A DNA stretch of 60,000 bases from Owenia fusiformis (GCA_903813345.2 CAIIXF020000003.1:16322931-16382930), one strand, 5' to 3'; counted from the stretch's first letter, positions 1 through 12,561 are shown. Numbers and translations are program-made. Notes: a model not told the origin generated them from the sequence alone.

Positions 1-24
1 TGAAATTGTACCATCTCCAGACAA

Positions 25-195
25 ACAGCTTATTTCTAATTTCAAATTGTCATATCTGATATCAACTGTTTCAACAAATCAACTCTCTAAGAATTGGTCA
101 TGTGACTTGCAAAACTTGGAGTTATAACAATCTTATATTAAAACGAAGTATGCCAATATGCATGTTATTGTATCTAGAATGAAATAATGTTTTGT
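25..195. repeat. Left arm of a 13-kb-spaced inverted repeat
   Basis: This stretch reads as the near-perfect reverse complement of 12995-13168; both contain GATATCAACTGTTTCAAC / GTTGAAACAGTTGATATC and share about 170 bp with few differences. The two arms bracket the whole GHDC-like gene. Just outside the arms an 18-bp sequence starting GAAATTGTA recurs in direct orientation (2-19 and 13178-13195) with two mismatches. The left arm is close to the window edge, so its true outer limit cannot be seen. Confidence 0.85.
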
Positions 196-1160
196 AACAC
201 AATACCATGCCAGTTTGCATGCCTGGCCTTTCACGTTTTAGTTTTAGAACTATTACAAGTAGATCAAAAAATAATGTGTAATCCCATGCATATTCAAATT
301 ATATGCCCTCAATTACTCTTTGTATTATGGATGCTCATTGGATTATTCATGGCCACATGCTATGAAATAGAATTACTAATTTCCTCGAAAACCTAAATCC
401 TTGCTACCAGGGAAGATGAAAAGTACAAATGACCAGTTAATTAGATCATGTGAGCAGTCAAAAGTACCCTTTATCTTCCCTGCTACCAGGTCTTATGGGG
501 GTTTGAATGGCCAAATGCAATAGAAATGCATATACGAAGCTGTCATCATTAAATGTTGAAAATGAAAGACTACTTATTTGTTTCTTCAAATAGATTACAT
601 AATAATAGGTTATATACTAGATATAGTAATCAAAACAAATAGTAACTGTCATATTTTACACTACATTGCTCAAAGGCAATCACTGTCTGTATACTATTGA
701 AATCTCTTTCAAAATGATGTTTTATAGTTTGTGGAAAAAAGCTAAATCTATTTAAACTAGCTTTAACTTTTACTGACCATACACTATATCAATAAGGAGT
801 TATCTTTATGTTAGTATAGTCCCTTAAAACACTTATTTTATTTTCTCTTCATCTATGATTTACTTTGCGCTTTTCACTGAACATCTGGGATCTTTTTAGT
901 TATTTTATTACTAGTATGTTTTTCAGATTTGTCCTTTCTTTTGCATTTTTGGGATCATTGTTTTAGATCATCTACATTTTATTTTGGAAAAGTAACAAAT
1001 TGGTTCAATTTCTTTACAAAGAGCCACTCTTAGTCTCCACTTCTACAATTGCTTCTCAATTCCCAATAGACTAGATGTGAGTAGAAATGACCTTGATTTA
1101 CGTCACTAAGTATTTAAAATTCAGTCAAAATGATGTTATATTTGAAATCTACATGTAAAA
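196..1160. other. Non-coding stretch, no feature seen
   Basis: AT-rich DNA with only short chance reading frames. I see no exon-like segment, tandem repeat or terminal inverted repeat here. Confidence 0.5.
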
Positions 1161-1161
1161 A

Positions 1162-1500
1162 TACATCTAAAAATATGGTTTCGAAAATTGTTTATCAACT
1201 TTGAAAATTTAATATTTTTTGAAAATGTGACTTCTAGTTCGGGTTGATTCCCCATAGACCCCATATTACAAAACCACAAAAAGTGAAATATCTTTTCTTG
1301 TATTGGACATATAATATTTTCTTTTACTGGACATACTTTAATTTGCATAACTATTCGATACATAAGGGCAATATGAAAATTGAACCACTAAAACAGATGT
1401 AATTTAAGTTAAAAGGAACTTTCTACTAAACCCGCCATGCTATCTGACCCGAGCGAGTCACCTGGTGGTGAAACTGGTAACTACCTACTCGCATTTGCGT
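1162..1500 (+). repeat. Dispersed repeat, copy 1 (second copy 18106-18455)
   Basis: About 340 bp beginning ATATGGTTTCGAAAATTG and ending near CTACCTACTCGCA are repeated in the same orientation at 18106-18455 with roughly 90% identity by eye. There is no open frame, no terminal inverted repeat and no recognisable tRNA promoter boxes, so the class is unknown. Confidence 0.8.
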
Positions 1501-2050
1501 ATTTGTACTCCACAGAGTAGCAAACAAATGAATGAATGGATAATGATAGCTGCATCCCAATGAACAAAATGTGATTACCTAAATCGAGGTTTCATCACTT
1601 TCATTAATCTAAAATGAATTAGAAATTATTTTTCTATTTTCAAATTTCTTACATGTGCATGTAATAAAAATTGGTTATGTCTTAGGCCCTAAGGATCTGA
1701 AACCTGCTGGTCAAAATGGAATTACGGACCAGTTGCAATGTTATTCTCCTATACCCAGTGAAAAAATCAACTGGTCTGTATCAAAAATAACCTGATAATG
1801 ACCAGCGGACCGGCCCTTAGGGGCTACATTGTAATGTGCTGGGAAGTTTAGGCTACAGGGTTTATACCGAGGGAAATATGTGGGGGACCGTATTGGCATC
1901 ATTGGTTTCAATGCATTGTACTTCTGCCTTAGTTTCAAAGGCAATAAATTCTTTTTGAAGGGTGTCCTGAGATTCCAAAATTAAGAAATATTGTACTTAT
2001 TTGAGAAATTGATTTTAAAGTTTAATAAATTGAATTTTCTTTATTATTGA
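1501..2050. other. Non-coding stretch, no feature seen
   Basis: AT-rich, with only short spurious frames. No repeat or exon signal was recognised. Confidence 0.45.
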
Positions 2051-2055
2051 AAATA

Positions 2056-2300
2056 ACCACATCATAGTATGTTTACTACGCCTACTACACTTGCTACATC
2101 AAAACATGAGTCTATAGGTATACAAACACACCATAGGATCCACCGTATGTATATCTACGTCTGCTACGGGTATTTTATTGAACTAACTACATGATAGTAT
2201 GTTGCAATTGACTACGCCAACTACGCTTGCTACATCAAAACATGAGTCTATAGGTATACATACATAGGATCCACCGTAGGTATACATACACACTGTTACC
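2056..2300. repeat. Two-copy direct repeat of ~130 bp
   Basis: The segment with CTACATCAAAACATGAGTC followed by TATAGGTATAC and GGATCCACCGTA occurs twice in a row, at about 2056-2175 and 2188-2297. It is a simple local tandem duplication with no coding content. Confidence 0.75.
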
Positions 2301-2712
2301 TTCATGTACTACATGTATTTTGATGAAATGACAACCTGTGCTCATGTTATATGGATGCATCTTCATCTGTGCATAGCATTGAAATGGAGTAAGATCAGAA
2401 TTTTCACACGTGAGAATTCATCAAGACCTTACATTTAAATATCACTGTTTGTGAGAATGGCATGTGGGTGATACGGATAATGCACTCGTAAATTACATTT
2501 CAAATTTCCCGTGTGGTTGATACGAATGATACACTTGTATTTGCATTTTTGAAATCCCCGTGTAGATGAGCATGGCACAAGAACCGGTTTGGTCAGGAGA
2601 GGCTATTATGAACAAGATGGAGGATTAGGTTGAATTTATTGTGCGGTTAAATTGCCTAAAATGGTGGACTTAAAGTCCAGTTCGGATAGCTATTTTAGGA
2701 TATATATATACA

Positions 2713-3571
2713 TGAAAAAAGTTAAAGCCCAGTCTTTTTCCTCATAGGTTTACATGTTAAACCCCATGTATCTTTAGACTCTATTTTCTAAGCCCGAAAT
2801 GAAAGAAAACTGATAATGGAAATGGAAATGCACCTTGACTCTATTCTCTATATTTCAGAAAATTTTCAATTCAATCTCTCCGTTACGATATGTCAAAAAA
2901 TGATGTCAAATTTGAGGAATTTAAAAAAATGGCAGAACCTATGTAAACCAATGGGAAGTGGTTGTTTCCAAAAGTCATATAAGAAAATATCCATGCATTT
3001 AATTGCTCTCAAAAATCGAATTTAAATAGACAATTGAATTTGCTAACTTGTCTACAACAAAATATTGATTTGTTTCTCCAGGTTTTACAAAGTTATGAAT
3101 CTCAAAAGTCAAAATCATTTCTCAATAAACCTCCCATTGAAATAACACAGCCGGGTCAAAAATGAGTTGTCAAAAAAAACGGTTGATGCTCTATGTCGGT
3201 AATTCTCACTAAGTAAGCTTAACACCAAACATGCAGAAAGTAAAACAATTCAATTGTCTACTCAGAATTTATTTTTAATAAATGTTTTACCGAATAGATA
3301 TCCAAAAATCTGATTTGCCCCTAACCCTTCCCATTGGTTAACATGTGTTCTGCCATCTTTTTAAAAATTCCTCAACTTTGACATCAATTTTTGACATATT
3401 GTAATAGAGAGATTAAATTGAAAATTTCCTGAAATATAGAGAATAGAGTCAATGTACATTGTACATTTCCATTTACATTATCAGTTTTCTTTCATTTCGG
3501 GCTTAGAAAATAGATACATGGGGTTTAACTTGTAAACCTATGAGGAAAAAGACTGGGCTTTAACTTTTTTT
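2713..3571. mobile_element. Foldback element with ~330-bp inverted arms
   Basis: The left arm begins AAAAAAGTTAAAGCCCAGTC and the right arm ends GACTGGGCTTTAACTTTTTT; the arms are reverse complements over most of 2713-3045 and 3240-3571, diverging toward the centre. This is the shape of a foldback or long-TIR nonautonomous DNA element. No convincing target-site duplication was found, so the superfamily is open. There is no transposase frame. Confidence 0.8.
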
Positions 3572-3769
3572 GAGGAGAATATTTACATTCTTTCTTCAAC
3601 CATCATATAACTTGGAACATGGACTTCACTATTGCATCACTGAAGTTTAAGCGAATAACAATATTGACTCACTCCGAGCACCAAACTGTTTACTTAGCAG
3701 TCGATATACCCAAAGGCGACCTGGTTGAAAGTCGCGCATGCGCGATCGAGGTAGGATAGTGTGTACTTA

Positions 3770-4092
3770 CATGCACTTCAAGGAGGATTGGCTCCCAGGA
3801 TCGAAACTCGATATTTTCCAACAATGAAAACGTCGAAATGTCGTTATTTTCTGAAATTAAAACCGACTATAAATTCAAAATAAACAGTTCAAAAGATTCG
3901 AACCAATATCTCGATCATTTCTTGTGAGTTTTGGAATTTTTCGTTTGGAAATAAGACCAAAATTCACGATTTAAATGTTGAAGTGAACAAAATGGCGGCT
4001 GTTTGAATTCGAATTTTGTATTACGACATACCCATATATGGGACAGAATATCGGTGGTGCACTCTGGGAGCCAATCCTCCTTGCATGCACTT
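3770..4092. mobile_element. MITE, 305 bp, 9-bp target-site duplication
   Basis: The element occupies 3779-4083 with terminal inverted repeats CAAGGAGGATTGGCTCCCAG. It is flanked by the identical 9-mer CATGCACTT at 3770-3778 and 4084-4092. A 9-bp duplication fits Mutator-like elements; the CAAGG terminus also resembles hAT elements, which normally give 8 bp. The element ends about 110 bp before the GHDC-like start codon, inside its presumed promoter. Confidence 0.88.
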
Positions 4093-4203
4093 TGATTGTT
4101 TGTCTAGTACTATCAACGTATTGATATTATTATATGGTGCATGTACATGGTAACTGCTATATAACAGTATAAGGCGATATACTGTCTACAGCAGTATATA
4201 GAG

Positions 4204-7200
4204 ATGACTATAGGGGTAAAGAGCAAGGTTTGTCTCCTGGGTGGAGTGGCCCTGTCTTTGGCCGGATACATATTCCTTAACACACAAGGAGTATGGGCAT
4301 TTATTGTCGCTACAGTGCTTGGTAAGTGAACCAGTGAGAGTGTAAAATCATCTTGGATTATCAAGGTATGAAACAAGGCTAGTTCAACAGGTTAAACCTA
4401 GTCTGGGCCTTCTTTCTTATCTGACATATCTTGTGGCCCGCCCTAGGTTTAACCTCTGTTCCTGTCCATCCCTTAATGCAAAAAAAATTAATGGTGGGCT
4501 ATGCGAGCGCATAGAATTTCATGCGCGTTTAATTAATAAGGGATAGTGAGAATTTGCAACAAATGAAAGCATAGCACGGAAGTTAAACCCAATCACGGCA
4601 ACAATAACATTCAGATGAAAGCCGTGGTATTGGGTTTAACTTGAACTAGAAACAAGGCATGAGAATCAAACTTGTAAACGAGTATGGTGTAAACATGGTG
4701 TAAACTAGAATAAAACATTTTAGATTATGTCCATTTTTATTTTTAGATTTTAAAGTTGCAACTGTTCTACATAGTATGTGATAAAATAAAATGCAATTAC
4801 AAGTGATGATATGCCTAATGAGATTGATTTAAACTGCTATCATTAATATTTTGAAAGAGGGTTGGATTTATATGATTTCTTGAAATGGGATAAGTTATTA
4901 GCTTGTTTAATTGTGTCATCAAGTGTGGAGCAAAGGGAAGGTCCATGGTATCATGGTATAGAGAATTTGTCAGAAGTATCAATGTGAAAGTTTTAAGAAC
5001 TATATGTCATATGATATTCATCTTTAATTTACGTGTGTATTGTTTATTTTGGCCCACCCTGTGACAGATATATGTCAAACCATCAACAAAGTGTGTTAAG
5101 ATGAAGAAATAATCCAAGAATTCGTGAATTAACATATATGTATATATTCGTATTTGATAAACCTTTTATATCAGCATATAGATTTGTGCGTTAAATATGT
5201 ATCGATATGGTGAACTGAATTCAACAATGTTTTTCTCACCAATTATTGAAAACATTCTGTAAAAAACAAGGTCCTTTATGTAATGTTCACTGATTGCCAA
5301 CAATTTAATGCAAAAATTATTTATTTTTTATATATTTTATATAATTGTTTTGTTAAAGTTGTGTTTATGTCGTTTTGTTCCAATGAGGTACGGATAGATG
5401 TTTCATTTCATTCTGAACATATGATACCAAGAACGAGAGAAGTGTCTGATGTGTTTTCTAAAACAATAAAGAGAAAAGTTTATAGATTAAATTCAACCTA
5501 TAATGTTACCATCCAAAAGATGACCATTAAATTGACGATGTGTAAAACTTTCAGAATATTTTCATGACTGGTTTAAGAGAAACGCGTGTTCAAAAAGTTC
5601 ACCATATCGATACCACTCCTTTTTATTTATAATTTTCTCATTACATGCTAATGTGAAAAACGACTCTCATGATAGTTCTTCACCAAAATATTTTTTCTCA
5701 GGAATATGCGGTGTGGGATGCTTGGATATTCTGCGATTGGATGTTGGAGAAAGTCTTACCCTTCGTTCAGTTCTTGGCCTATACATGCTACATAGAATCT
5801 TTGGAATTCTGGGTCTATGGGCATACAGGTCTATGCTGAAGACTGACCCTAAACAGGCACAGGACAAACTCCTCATGAAGCTTATCAATACAAACAAGAA
5901 TACCAAATATGGAATTGATCATAACTTCTCTATGATCAAATCTCCAGAGGATTTCATTGAGCAACATCCAGTCACTAAATATGATCATTATGAGGAATAT
6001 TTTGATAGAGTAATTGCAGGGGAGACAGATGTTATAGTTGCCAATTCTACACCAACCTACATCGTACTTACTTCAGGTACTACTGGACATAATAAAAAAT
6101 ATCCAGTCTCCAATTCCGGTGCTAACAAAATTGGAGGCTTGGAAATCTTCAAAACCTTTTTGGCAGCAAACTACATCTTACGAAAAACCCTTTCTCCCGA
6201 GTTGAAACTGTTAAAGACGTTAGATGTGAATGTGATTCAAGACCCGATATACACAGACAAAGGAATCCCTATGGGTGGGTTAGCAGGGCGATTTAAAATG
6301 TCAACGCCAGGCACAGCTGCCCCTCGAATGGTACTTGATGTTTCAACCCAAGATGAGGCTCTTTACTTGTATGCCCTTTACGGAATGAAGGAAAGAAAAC
6401 TAAACCATATCATGATTCCATTAGCTTCAGTTGGTCTTAAATTCTTCGAACTAATAGAGTCCAAGTGGCAACACTTATGTGATGACATAGAAATGGGAAC
6501 AATATGGAAAGATTTGGACATTGATTCGAAAATCCGGGAAGAACTGGAAAAACAGTTGAAAGGAGACAAGATTAGAGCAAATGAACTGCGAAAGGAATTC
6601 AACAAAGGGATTGAAGGTATTGGTCCAAGAATATGGCAACATTTGCCAATGATCATGATGATATCCACAGGGTCGTTTAAGATATATGGAGATATAGTGA
6701 AAGAACGCTACATTGGAGAGCAGATCCCTATTGTATCACATGCCCACGCAGCCTCTGAGGGTATAATGGCCCAATGAACATGCGTGACATATACGGGATT
6801 CGCGTGACAAATCCGAACAAATTGCGTTCGTTTTTTTCCGACGTTCGTATTTTTACCGTATCATAAACATATTTTGAAAAAAATTTTACAGAAACATATT
6901 TGCGTGACAATTACCAGGTAAAATGCGTATTTGCGTGACATTTTGTGTCACGCAAAAAAAACTGGCGTGACTTCAAATTCTTCAGCAAATGCGTGACAAA
7001 TACGCAAATTGCGGGACAGTTGACAGGCCTGAAAACATGACGCCAGGGCAAAGTTATTCACAGTTCACCTTGAATTCTGGAATGTTCTATGAGTTTCTAC
7101 CTGTGGATGATGAAAATGCAAAACCTCTGAGAGTCCATCAAGTAAGTCAAATATAAGTCAGGACTTAACTGACCAAACCTGTCATAATACGTTATATGAC

Positions 7201-10200
7201 CAGGTATCAAATATATATATATTAACAATCACCATGCAATTCATGCACTCCTTTAATTCAAGTTATTCTTGAATTGCAAAAAATCTTGATTTGAATCTTT
7301 AAATATGCAAATGTTGATCAGACGTATACACATAGTTTTGCCTTTTATAATTACATATCAAAGTATCCAAAGTTCATCTACTTTTTCTATAATATCTTGA
7401 CTTCACCAAAGCTCGAAATATCACACCCAGAAAATGTTCCTTGAGAAAAAACTTATAGTCTGAATGATCCATATAAATGTGTTATTTTATATTTACAGAT
7501 CGAGGTAGGCAAATGCTATGAACTACTGGTCACCAACAATTATGGACTATGCAGATACAGATTTGGAGATGTCATCAAGATTGTTGGCTACAATAACAAA
7601 ATGCCTGTCTACGAATTCCAGTACAGGTATTTGTATACTTTTTTTCTCTGATAATATAAGGTGTCACATAAATGGGAATACTACCCCCTCAATTCCGGAT
7701 CCAGCATTTCATTTCCTCGTAAAACACTACAATATAATAACTGTTCAGATAATGGTGCAATGTCTTTTTGAGGACTTTGCATTTTAAGATAACTTATATA
7801 ATAAAAATTCCCCTTTTCTTCTTCTCTCGACATTCACCAGGAAAGTAAAAACATTTTGTCACTCATGAAGAAAATTAATTTTTACTGCTTAATAAATGGT
7901 CAAGGTCAGTTACATTGAGTTCTATAAGTATGAGAACAGCATGACATCTTGATATTTCAAGGTAACTCGTTTGAAAAGTGATGCCGGTGATAGAAATTAT
8001 GATATAAAGAGAAAACCGTAATGAAATATTTTGTAGATTTCTTTGAAAAACTAAGAAATATACATCATGTACATCACAAAACAGAAAAACATGTATTATC
8101 ATTCGAACTTATGATCGGACATAAGTACGATGTAACTTTATTAGTATTACATAGAAGTACACATCATGCTTGTGTCCGATCATAAGTTTGAATAATAGTT
8201 GGGCTTCAAATAATAATTGTATGACGTATACGAGACCAATGTTAATGCTACCAGGGGGAATCGGACCTACATGCCTTACTATTTGTACATGTTTTTAAAA
8301 ATTCAATATGAGATTATATTTCTTAGTTTTTTAAAGAAATCTACAAATATTTTGTTGCGGTATTATCTTTTCGTCGTCATTTCATCATTTTTTAACGAGT
8401 TACCTTGAAATTACAAGACGGCGTGCTATTGTCATACTTTAAGAACGTAATATGATGATTGTCATTCATCATTTACTAAGCAGTAGAAAAATAATTTGCA
8501 TCATGGGTGACAAAATGATTCTACTTTCCTGGTGAATGTCGTGTCTCACATCATACGAATGTAATTTTAGGCGATCTGTCCGCATGGGGTGTAATTGATA
8601 TACATGAGTTCTGTTTTAAATTCATAAAGCACATTGATGATTTGTGTCAACAGGGCAGGCCAGATGCTGAATGTTGTATGGGAGAAGACTCCTGAGGGAA
8701 CATTTATGAACTCAGTTGTGAATACTGTAAACCAGCTAAAGGGAGTGAGGATAGTCGATTACACAGCCACTGAGAATATTAACCTATCTAAGCTTAGAGG
8801 TAAGAAGCACACAACGCATTCAATCAAAATTATGACAAAAACAAGAAATTCAAGCAATTGCAATGAGGTTTATTTATCTCTATTTTTTATAAATCCAGAG
8901 ACAGAAATAATAAATGATCAGACAAGTTTAAAAAAGATTTTGACACACATCAATGTTATTTCTAATAAATCCAAATGGTAAGGTCGTGCAACATATTCTC
9001 GTTCATATATTTGCTTGTTGCTATACATTTACAAAGTAGTCTATTCTTTACATTAGGTGCTGTGACCACAGCTAGGCATTATGTTCTCTTCATAGAAGTT
9101 ACTAAAGACAAAGAAGAAGTGAAACTGACAGATGACGAGCTAAAGAAAGTAAGACATCTTACCAAATGTGACCAAAGTGTGGTATATGAAACTTCTTTTT
9201 TAATTTGAAATAGTGGTTTTGAAGGACTTTTTGTTCGAAAAATCAAATAAAAAATATATTATGAATATACTGAATTTTAGAGGTCACCGGTATCTTTTAA
9301 TAAGCAATAATTCACACTAGTTCATCCTCACATGTTTTTTTTAAAAAAAATTGGTTGATAAATAAGTGAGAAACTAATTCATCCATGCATGAAAGTGATT
9401 CAGAGAAAAATGCATTTAACAATTTTAGTTCTCACAGAAACCAAGTGGATGGTAATATTTAAAGAATTTAATTTTTGGTAATATTAAATATATACTGTTA
9501 TTGCAGTTTGACCATTCCCTCTGTGAGGAGTTTCCCTTTTATAAAGTAATGCGAGATGATGGCAAGATTCAACCAATGGAAGCACTCCAGGTGAAGAAAA
9601 TTTCCAATGAACATGCGTGACATATACGGGATTCGCGTGACAAATCCGAACAAATTGCGTTCGTTTTTTTCCGACGTTCGTATTTTTACCGTATCATAAA
9701 CATATTTTGAAAAAATTTTTACAGAAACATATTTGCGTGACAATTACCAGGTAAAATGCGTATTTGCGTGACATTTTGTGTCACGCAAAAAAAACTGGCG
9801 TGACTTCAAATTCTTCAGCAAATGCGTGACAAATACGCAAATTGCGGGACAGTTGACAGGCCTGAAAACATGACGCCAGGGCAAAGTTATTCACAGTTCA
9901 CCTTGAATTCTGGAATGTTCTATGAGTTTCTACCTGTGGATGATGAAAATGCAAAACCTCTGAGAGTCCATCAAGTAAGTCAAATATAAGTCAGGACTTA
10001 ACTGACCAAACCTGTCATAATACGTTATATGACCAGGTATCAAATATATATATATTAACAATCACCATGCAATTCATGCACTCCTTTAATTCAAGTTATT
10101 CTTGAATTGCAAAAAATCTTGATTTGAATCTTTAAATATGCAAATGTTGATCAGACGTATACACATAGTTTTGCCTTTTATAATTACATATCAAAGTATC

Positions 10201-12561
10201 CAAAGTTCATCTACTTTTTCTATAATATCTTGACTTCACCAAAGCTCGAAATATCACACCCAGAAAATGTTCCTTGAGAAAAAACTTATAGTCTGAATGA
10301 TCCATATAAATGTGTTATTTTATATTTACAGATCGAGGTAGGCAAATGCTATGAACTACTGGTCACCAACAATTATGGACTATGCAGATACAGATTTGGA
10401 GATGTCATCAAGATTGTTGGCTACAATAACAAAATGCCTGTCTACGAATTCCAGTACAGGTATTTGTATACTTTTTTTCTCTGATAATATAAGGTGTCAC
10501 ATAAATGGGAATACTACCCCCTCAATTCCGGATCCAGCATTTCATTTCCTCGTAAAACACTACAATATAATAACTGTTCAGATAATAGTGCAATGTCTTT
10601 TTGAGGACTTTGCATTTTAAGATAACTTATATAATAAAAATTCCCCTTTTCTTCTTCTCTCGACATTCACCAGGAAAGTAAAAACATTTTGTCACTCATG
10701 AAGAAAATTAATTTTTACTGCTTAATAAATGGTCAAGGTCAGTTACATTGAGTTCTATAAGTATGAGAACAGCATGACATCTTGATATTTCAAGGTAACT
10801 CGTTTGAAAAGTGATGCCGGTGATAGAAATTATGATATAAAGAGAAAACCGTAATGAAATATTTTGTAGATTTCTTTGAAAAACTAAGAAATATACATCA
10901 TGTACATCACAAAACAGAAAAACATGTATTATCATTCGAACTTATGATCGGACATAAGTACGATGTAACTTTATTAGTATTACATAGAAGTACACATCAT
11001 GCTTGTGTCCGATCATAAGTTTGAATAATAGTTGGGCTTCAAATAATAATTGTATGACGTATACGAGACCAATGTTAATGCTACCAGGGGGAATCGGACC
11101 TACATGCTTTACTATTTGTACATGTTTTTAAAAATTCAATATGAGATTATATTTCTTAGTTTTTTAAAGAAATCTACAAATATTTTGTTGCGGTATTATC
11201 TTTTCGTCGTCATTTCATCATTTTTTAACGAGTTACCTTGAAATTACAAGACGGCGTGCTATTGTCATACTTTAAGAACGTAATATGATGATTGTCATTC
11301 ATCATTTACTAAGCAGTAGAAAAATAATTTGCATCATGGGTGACAAAATGATTCTACTTTCCTGGTGAATGTCGTGTCTCACATCATACGAATGTAATTT
11401 TAGGCGATCTGTCCGCATGGGGTGTAATTGATATACATGAGTTCTGTTTTAAATTCATAAAGCACATTGATGATTTGTGTCAACAGGGCAGGCCAGATGC
11501 TGAATGTTGTATGGGAGAAGACTCCTGAGGGAACATTTATGAACTCAGTTGTGAATACTGTAAACCAGCTAAAGGGAGTGAGGATAGTCGATTACACAGC
11601 CACTGAGAATATTAACCTATCTAAGCTTAGAGGTAAGAAGCACACAACGCATTCAATCAAAATTATGACAAAAACAAGAAATTCAAGCAATTGCAATGAG
11701 GTTTATTTATCTCTATTTTTTATAAATCCAGAGACAGAAATAATAAATGATCAGACAAGTTTAAAAAAGATTTTGACACACATCAATGTTATTTCTAATA
11801 AATCCAAATGGTAAGGTCGTGCAACATATTCTCGTTCATATATTTGCTTGTTGCTATACATTTACAAAGTAGTCTATTCTTTACATTAGGTGCTGTGACC
11901 ACAGCTAGGCATTATGTTCTCTTCATAGAAGTTACTAAAGACAAAGAAGAAGTGAAACTGACAGATGACGAGCTAAAGAAAGTAAGACATCTTACCAAAT
12001 GTGACCAAAGTGTGGTATATGAAACTTCTTTTTTAATTTGAAATAGTGGTTTTGAAGGACTTTTTGTTCGAAAAATCAAATGAAAAATATATTATGAATA
12101 TACTGAATTTTAGAGGTCACCGGTATCTTTTAATAAGCAATAATTCACACTAGTTCATCCTCACATGTTTTTTTTAAAAAAAATTGGTTGATAAATAAGT
12201 GAGAAACTAATTCATCCATGCATGAAAGTGATTCAGAGAAAAATGCATTTAACAATTTTAGTTCTCACAGAAACCAAGTGGATGGTAATATTTAAAGAAT
12301 TTAATTTTTGGTAATATTAAATATATACTGTTATTGCAGTTTGACCATTCCCTCTGTGAGGAGTTTCCCTTTTATAAAGTAATGCGAGATGATGGCAAGA
12401 TTCAACCAATGGAAGCACTCCAGGTGAAGACTCAAACATTTGACAATCTGCGACGGCTAATGCTGAGGAGCAATAAGAAGACCACTGAACTACAATTCAA
12501 GATGCCTCGTGTACAGAGACAAGAGCGATACCTACAATTTTTGCTCGACAACTTATTATGA
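4204..12561 (+). CDS. GHDC: GH3-domain protein (GHDC-like), disrupted in this assembly
   Basis: Split gene for a GH3 family protein; plant members join amino acids to acyl acids through an adenylate, while the activity of animal GHDC is not established. Exons: 4204-4321 (start MTIGVKSKVC, hydrophobic N terminus), 5702 to about 6767-6777, then A (about 7016-7141), B (7499-7626), C (8654-8799), D (9057-9148) and E (9507-9597, cut). A-E recur 2,833 bp downstream, where the last exon E2 (12340-12561) ends in the stop. Splice phases match. The GH3 motifs are visible: LTSGTTGHNKK near residue 158 (ATP loop), AASEG near residue 390, and RYRFGDVIKIVG in exon B. A repeat element interrupts the exon after AASEG and brings a stop codon, and the frame shifts just before it (WPNENM lies in another frame). 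One full round of exons would give about 630 residues, slightly long for the family. Functional status is uncertain: unusual splicing or an assembly error could rescue it. Confidence 0.8.
4371..4657. mobile_element. MITE, 271 bp, hAT-like, in GHDC intron 1
   Basis: Element 4379-4649 starts CTAGTTCAACAGGTTAAACC and ends GGGTTTAACTTGAACTAG. It is flanked by the 8-mer AAACAAGG at 4371-4378 and 4650-4657. An 8-bp duplication with short TIRs fits a nonautonomous hAT element. It has no coding capacity. Confidence 0.85.
5197..5619. mobile_element. TIR element, ~420 bp, related to 42112-42768
   Basis: The ends are TATCGATATGGTGAAC and GTTCACCATATCGATA. Both ends and the interior (GTCGTTTTGTTCCAATGAGG) match a longer 655-bp element at 42112-42768. 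It lies in GHDC intron 1 immediately before exon 2. The short open frame inside has no recognisable product. Confidence 0.75.
6778..7025. mobile_element. GCGTGAC-rich repeat inserted in a GHDC exon
   Basis: About 245 bp rich in the heptamer GCGTGAC (at least five direct copies and one inverted, TGTGTCACGC) separate the coding stretch ending WPNE from the stretch starting NMTPGQ. TGAA occurs on both sides and may be a short target duplication. A related, longer copy lies at 27846-28911 and shares GCGTTCG, TTTTTACCGT and the AGTTGACAGGCCTG-like end. The same insert recurs at about 9611-9858 because it is inside the tandem duplication. Confidence 0.75.
7828..8541. mobile_element. Foldback element in GHDC intron B (also 10661-11374)
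   Basis: The left end CGACATTCACCAGGAAAGTA pairs with the right end TACTTTCCTGGTGAATGTCG, and the arms stay complementary, with decay, toward a central hairpin near 8107-8190 (CTTATGATCGGACATAAG against its complement). The short frames inside it are palindrome shadows, not genes. The second copy at 10661-11374 results from the tandem duplication. Confidence 0.8.
9604..12430 (+). repeat. Intragenic tandem duplication, copy 2
   Basis: Second copy of 6771-9597. Its last exon continues past the duplicated part (from 12431) into a C-terminal stretch that includes MPRVQRQERYLQFLLDN and the stop at 12559-12561, so only this copy carries the complete 3' end of the gene. Exons: A about 9849-9974, B 10332-10459, C 11487-11632, D 11890-11981, E 12340-12561. 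Confidence 0.93.

Larger units (their letters stand above)
6771..9603 (+). repeat. Intragenic tandem duplication, copy 1 (2,833-bp step)
   Basis: Positions 6771-9597 are repeated at 9604-12430 with a constant offset of 2,833 and only a handful of single-base differences noticed (for example 7755/10588, 8274/11107, 9251/12084). Six bases, AAATTT at 9598-9603, lie at the junction. The unit contains GHDC exons A-D, most of exon E, and all introns including the foldback of intron B. The duplication cuts exon E of copy 1, which would read into ISNEHA and stop. Confidence 0.95.

Noticed and set aside
1162-1500. tRNA-derived SINE
   Set aside because: I looked for A and B promoter boxes on both strands of this repeat and its copy at 18106 and found none convincing, and there is no clear tail.
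7518-8408. Short frames in GHDC intron B as separate genes
   Set aside because: They overlap exon B in the wrong frame or lie in the arms of a foldback element.
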